A stretch of 24,942 nt of DNA, taken from positions 1-24,942 of the forward strand of contig CAAGLS010000262.1 of NCBI GenBank assembly GCA_900770845.1, written 5' to 3'. A program made the position numbers and the translations under genes. Positions 22,245-24,942 of the stretch are shown piece by piece. Source of the DNA: an uncultured Prevotella sp. (GTDB taxonomy: Bacteria > Bacteroidota > Bacteroidia > Bacteroidales > Bacteroidaceae). Numbering within the stretch: the first letter of the stretch is position 1; each line of letters opens with the position of its first letter. The notes below the pieces were generated by a model. It was not told the origin of the DNA. It worked only from the letters and a program-made list of their open reading frames with translations, and made no database searches.

Positions 22245-23525
22245 ATGATGAAACTGAATTTGAGCAAACCTTACCTTTGGGTTCCCACGCTATATTTCGC
22301 AGAGGGGCTGCCCTACGTGGCCGTGATGACCATATCGCTGATTCTCTACAAGCAGTTGGGACTGAGCAATGCGGAGATCACGTTCTACACCTCGTGGCTC
22401 TATCTGCCTTGGGTCATCAAGCCCCTGTGGAGTCCGTTCGTGGATGTGGTGAAAACCAAGCGATGGTGGATTCTCACCATGGAGGTGCTTATAGGAGCCG
22501 CCTTTGGTGGAGTGGCGTTCACCATCCCCACCTCGTTCTGGCTGCAGGGTTCGCTGTTCTTCTTTTGGGTGATGGCGTTCTCAAGCGCCACCCACGACAT
22601 AGCCGCCGACGGATTCTACATGCTCGGACTGAATGCCCACCAGCAGACGTTCTATGTGGGAATCCGCTCCACCTTCTACCGCTTGGCCACCATCTTCGGC
22701 CAAGGCGTGCTGGTGATGATAGCCGGCAACCTGCAAGTGCTCTATCGAGGAGCCATATCCTATTCCTGGTCGCTGATGTTCTATCTTGTCACGGGCATAT
22801 TCCTCGCGCTCTGGCTCTGGCACTGCATGTCGCTGCCCCGACCCGCCGAGGACGTGAGGCGCAACGACGCGTCGGTGGGCAGCGTGATGCGCGAGAGCTG
22901 GGACACGCTGGTTTCCTTCTTCCAGAAGCCGCAATGGCTGGCCGGCATACTCTTCATGCTGTTCTATCGCATGCCCGAGGGACTGTTGGCCAAGGTCTCG
23001 TCGCTCTTCCTCGTCGACTCGGCTTCCACAGGCGGCTTGGGGCTCTCGCCCCAGGAATATGGCTTGGTGCAGGGCACAGTGGGTGTAATCGGCCTCACCA
23101 TAGGCGGCATCTTGGGCGGCATCCTCGCCTCGCGCGACGGTCTGAAGAGGTGGCTGTGGCCCATGGTGCTGTCCATCACCCTGCCCGACGCGGTATATGT
23201 CTATTTGAGCTATGCCTTGCCAAGCAGCCTGTTTGTGGTGAATGTGTGCGTATTCTTCGAGCAGTTTGGCTACGGCTTCGGCTTCACCGCCTACATGCTC
23301 TACCTCATCTATTACAGCCGCGGCGAGTTCAAGACCGCCCACTATGCCTTCTGCACGGCCTTCATGGCCTTGAGCATGATGATACCCGGGCTGTTTGCCG
23401 GCGCGCTGCAGGAGATTGTGGGCTACCGCCATTTCTTCATCATCGTGATGGCCAGCTGCGCCGTGACGTTCATCGTCACCGCCTTCCTCAAGATTGACCC
23501 CGATTTTGGAAAGAAGGAAAAATGA
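22245..23525 (+). CDS. AmpG-like MFS transporter
   Basis: This 426-residue inner-membrane protein has about 12 membrane segments. LYFAEGLPYVAVMTISLILYKQLGLSNAEI and WVIKPLWSPFVDVVKTKRWW match the first helices and loop 2-3 of the AmpG/SLC33 branch. ATHDIAADGFYM (about 117-128) corresponds to the ATQDI-type motif of AmpG. AmpG brings anhydro-muropeptides released from peptidoglycan into the cytosol. Which sugar or muropeptide this homologue carries cannot be read from sequence. It follows the fusion gene with the SpoIID domain, and the two could handle wall fragments together. The two ATGs at 22245 and 22248 are equivalent starts. The leader is AT-rich; AACATTTG (22229-22236) is a one-mismatch -7 box whose -33 region falls on the end of the MITE. 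A strong terminator follows. Confidence 0.85.
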   Translation: MMKLNLSKPYLWVPTLYFAEGLPYVAVMTISLILYKQLGLSNAEITFYTSWLYLPWVIKPLWSPFVDVVKTKRWWILTMEVLIGAAFGGVAFTIPTSFWLQGSLFFFWVMAFSSATHDIAADGFYMLGLNAHQQTFYVGIRSTFYRLATIFGQGVLVMIAGNLQVLYRGAISYSWSLMFYLVTGIFLALWLWHCMSLPRPAEDVRRNDASVGSVMRESWDTLVSFFQKPQWLAGILFMLFYRMPEGLLAKVSSLFLVDSASTGGLGLSPQEYGLVQGTVGVIGLTIGGILGGILASRDGLKRWLWPMVLSITLPDAVYVYLSYALPSSLFVVNVCVFFEQFGYGFGFTAYMLYLIYYSRGEFKTAHYAFCTAFMALSMMIPGLFAGALQEIVGYRHFFIIVMASCAVTFIVTAFLKIDPDFGKKEK

Positions 23526-23567
23526 GCGTATGGCGGCCCCTCCGCCATTGCCGCCCACCAATAACCC

Positions 23568-23604
23568 AAAGAGGCGCATCCAATCGTTTGGATGCGCCTC
23601 TTTT
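23568..23604. terminator. Bidirectional intrinsic terminator between the MFS and ROK genes
   Basis: A perfect 16-bp stem (23568-23583 with 23588-23603) with loop TCGT is preceded by A residues and followed by T residues to 23604. It can therefore end transcripts of both convergent genes. Confidence 0.85.
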
Positions 23605-23634
23605 ATATCCCTATGGGACGGATGGATGTCCGGC

Positions 23635-24612
23635 TCAGAGATCCCAGCCCACAGCCGAGGCACCGAGCACAGCGGCGCTCGCACCGTCGAGACTGCTGAC
23701 AAGGAACTTGGGCTTGTCGCGGAAGATGGCCAAGGCATGCTTGCGGTAGCTGCGCTCCAGAGGCTTCATCAGCAGGTCGCCGGCCTTGGTCAGGCCACCG
23801 AAGAACACGAATGCCTCAGGAGAGGAGAACGTGGCGAAGTCGGCACAAGCCTCACCCAACATCTCACCCGTGAACTCATAAACGCGCTTTGACAGCTTGT
23901 CGCCCTTTGCGGCGGCCAGGCTCACGTCGAGCGAGGTGATGTCCTCGGGCTTCATGTCGCGGAGCAACGAAGGCTCAGCCGACTCCTTGAGAAACTCGCG
24001 TGCCGTGCGGGCCACGCCCGTTGCCGAACAGTAGGCCTCAAGACAGCCATTGCGCCCGCAGCCGCAAGAACGTCCGTTCTCGCGCACCATGATGACATGG
24101 CCCAACTCTCCAGCGAAACCGTCGCTTCCATAGACAATCTGGCCGTTGATGACGATGCCCGAGCCTACGCCCGTGCCGAGCGTTATCATGATGAAGTTCT
24201 TCATGCCACGAGCCACGCCGTAGGTCATCTCGCCGATGGCGGCGGCATTGGCGTCGTTGGTCAGGGCCACAGGCACGCCCAAAGCCTTGGAGAACATGTC
24301 GGCCAGCGGCACAATGCCGTCGTGGCCCCACGACAGGTTGGGGGCGAACTCAATGCTTCCCGTATAGAAGTTGCCATTGGGGGCGCCGATGCCCATGGCC
24401 TTGATGTTCTCTATGCCGCCAGTCTGGTCTATGATCACATGCACAGCCTCCACGCAAGCCTTTACATAGTCTTCCACTTTCTCGTAGGCCTGAGTCTTCA
24501 CGGCTGTTGTAGCCTTGATGTCACCACGGCTGTCCACGATGCCAAACACAGAGTTGGTACCGCCCAAATCCAAGCCAATCACGTATGGCTTCATTTCTTT
24601 GTTTGCTTCCAT
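23635..24612 (-). CDS. ROK-family glucokinase
   Basis: This 325-residue cytosolic sugar kinase should phosphorylate glucose at C6 with ATP. The phosphate-binding block GLDLGGTN is at 13-20. Asp120 in LTNDANAAA is the catalytic base. The zinc site of ROK proteins is complete: His172 plus C183, C185 and C190 in the SCGCGRNGCLE block. GAPNG and ELGH complete the sugar site. Length is normal. ATG 24612 is taken, but the second in-frame ATG at 24594 (MKPYVIG) would also give an intact domain. A consensus promoter lies at 24665-24695. It is convergent with the MFS gene. A related specificity (for instance N-acetyl-hexosamine) cannot be excluded. Confidence 0.9.
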   Translation of the reverse strand: MEANKEMKPYVIGLDLGGTNSVFGIVDSRGDIKATTAVKTQAYEKVEDYVKACVEAVHVIIDQTGGIENIKAMGIGAPNGNFYTGSIEFAPNLSWGHDGIVPLADMFSKALGVPVALTNDANAAAIGEMTYGVARGMKNFIMITLGTGVGSGIVINGQIVYGSDGFAGELGHVIMVRENGRSCGCGRNGCLEAYCSATGVARTAREFLKESAEPSLLRDMKPEDITSLDVSLAAAKGDKLSKRVYEFTGEMLGEACADFATFSSPEAFVFFGGLTKAGDLLMKPLERSYRKHALAIFRDKPKFLVSSLDGASAAVLGASAVGWDL

Positions 24613-24664
24613 TTGTTAAAATATTATAGTTTTCAGTTTTCTTCGAACTCCAGATTCTATTAGG

Positions 24665-24695
24665 CAAAGATAATTAAAAGATTTGTAACAGCCAA
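24665..24695 (-). promoter_or_regulatory. Promoter of the ROK kinase gene
   Basis: On the minus strand TATCTTTG (24665-24672) is a perfect -7 box. TTGG (24692-24695), 19 bp upstream, is a 3-of-4 match to the -33 box. The leader is about 45 nt and AT-rich. Confidence 0.6.
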
Positions 24696-24836
24696 CTCTT
24701 TCTCTTTTTTTTTCTTGGCGAACAATGGTTTTCAAGTTTTTTCTCCTGATTCATGGTCATTGCTACCATCAGCGTGCCTTTGGCATAGCCATGAGCTGAA
24801 CCGGATTAGAAGCGTTAAACTACACCCAGCGGTAGT
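24696..24836. other. AT-rich spacer upstream of the ROK promoter
   Basis: No gene is seen. A run of nine T (24708-24716 region) is followed by a small dyad, ATGGT (24753-24757) with ACCAT (24765-24769). Nothing else stands out before the 32-bp repeat array. Confidence 0.4.
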
Positions 24837-24942
24837 GTCAACCACAATCGTGACTAAGCCGCAAACGTATCAACCAAATATAAAAGTAAAGTTCAATCGG
24901 GTCAACCTTCATTAAAAATAAGGCTCAAAGTAGTCAACCAAA
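24837..24942. repeat. Degenerate tandem array with exact 32-bp period, continuing past the window
   Basis: TCAACC preceded by G or A recurs at 24837, 24869, 24901 and 24933, each exactly 32 bp apart. In the three complete units, 13 of 32 columns are identical: TCAACC (2-7), A17, TAA (19-21) and CAA (26-28). The rest varies. The array is cut by the window end. The period, about three helical turns, would place sites on one face of the DNA, as in iterons or stacked regulator sites. Confidence 0.65.

Noticed and set aside
24837..24942. CRISPR array
   Set aside because: Only 13 of 32 columns are conserved and there is no repeat/spacer division of constant repeats and unique spacers; no cas genes are present.

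Overview
The window looks like chromosomal DNA of a Bacteroidales bacterium, most likely Prevotellaceae. The evidence is Bacteroidota-type promoters (TTTG, about 20 bp, then TAnnTTTG), a Bacteroidota-type outer-membrane beta-barrel protein with a carboxypeptidase-regulatory-like N-terminus, a DUF4922 protein and high-GC coding sequence separated by AT-rich spacers. Species cannot be named from the sequence. Most of the window is housekeeping. The unusual material lies between about 15.4 and 22.2 kb and in several intergenic spacers.

Layout. 1-396 is the start of a lipoprotein gene (minus strand, runs off the window). It is divergent from a YycJ-like metallo-beta-lactamase-fold hydrolase at 484-1287, and their promoters interleave. 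A compact promoter-RNA-terminator unit, probably an uncharacterised small RNA, follows at 1322-1447. Next come a class A penicillin-binding protein (minus, 1510-3825), the aspartate transcarbamoylase pair pyrB-pyrI and glyA (4037-6767), and an outer-membrane beta-barrel protein (6922-9717). tRNA-Cys has its own promoter and terminator (9826-9990). A 22-bp tandem palindromic repeat (10203-10281) precedes an exported lactonase-like propeller (10388-11488). A perfect 19-bp stem separates that gene from a convergent GH33 sialidase (minus, 11679-12914).

13072-15415 (minus) is a tsaC/sua5-ClC operon. Between tsaC and fmt (17084-18073) sits a two-gene cassette. The first gene encodes a SatD-like protein with a nucleotide-cyclase-like domain and a C-terminal helix-turn-helix. 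The second encodes a DUF3307 membrane protein that overlaps the first by ATGA. The promoter of this cassette and the promoter of fmt each carry the same regulatory architecture: two copies of a 22-bp palindrome (7-bp arms, 8-bp spacer) set 29 bp apart. The simplest reading is an autoregulated membrane-signalling cassette that also controls fmt, and this is the best candidate here for an undescribed system.

18137-21937 encodes a 1266-residue fusion of a GT2 glycosyltransferase, a HIT-like DUF4922 nucleotidyltransferase-type domain and a SpoIID/LytB domain. A 271-bp MITE-like element with 20-bp terminal inverted repeats starts directly after its stop codon. An AmpG-like MFS transporter (22245-23525) and a convergent ROK glucokinase (minus, 23635-24612) follow. 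The right edge holds a degenerate array with an exact 32-bp period that runs to the window end.
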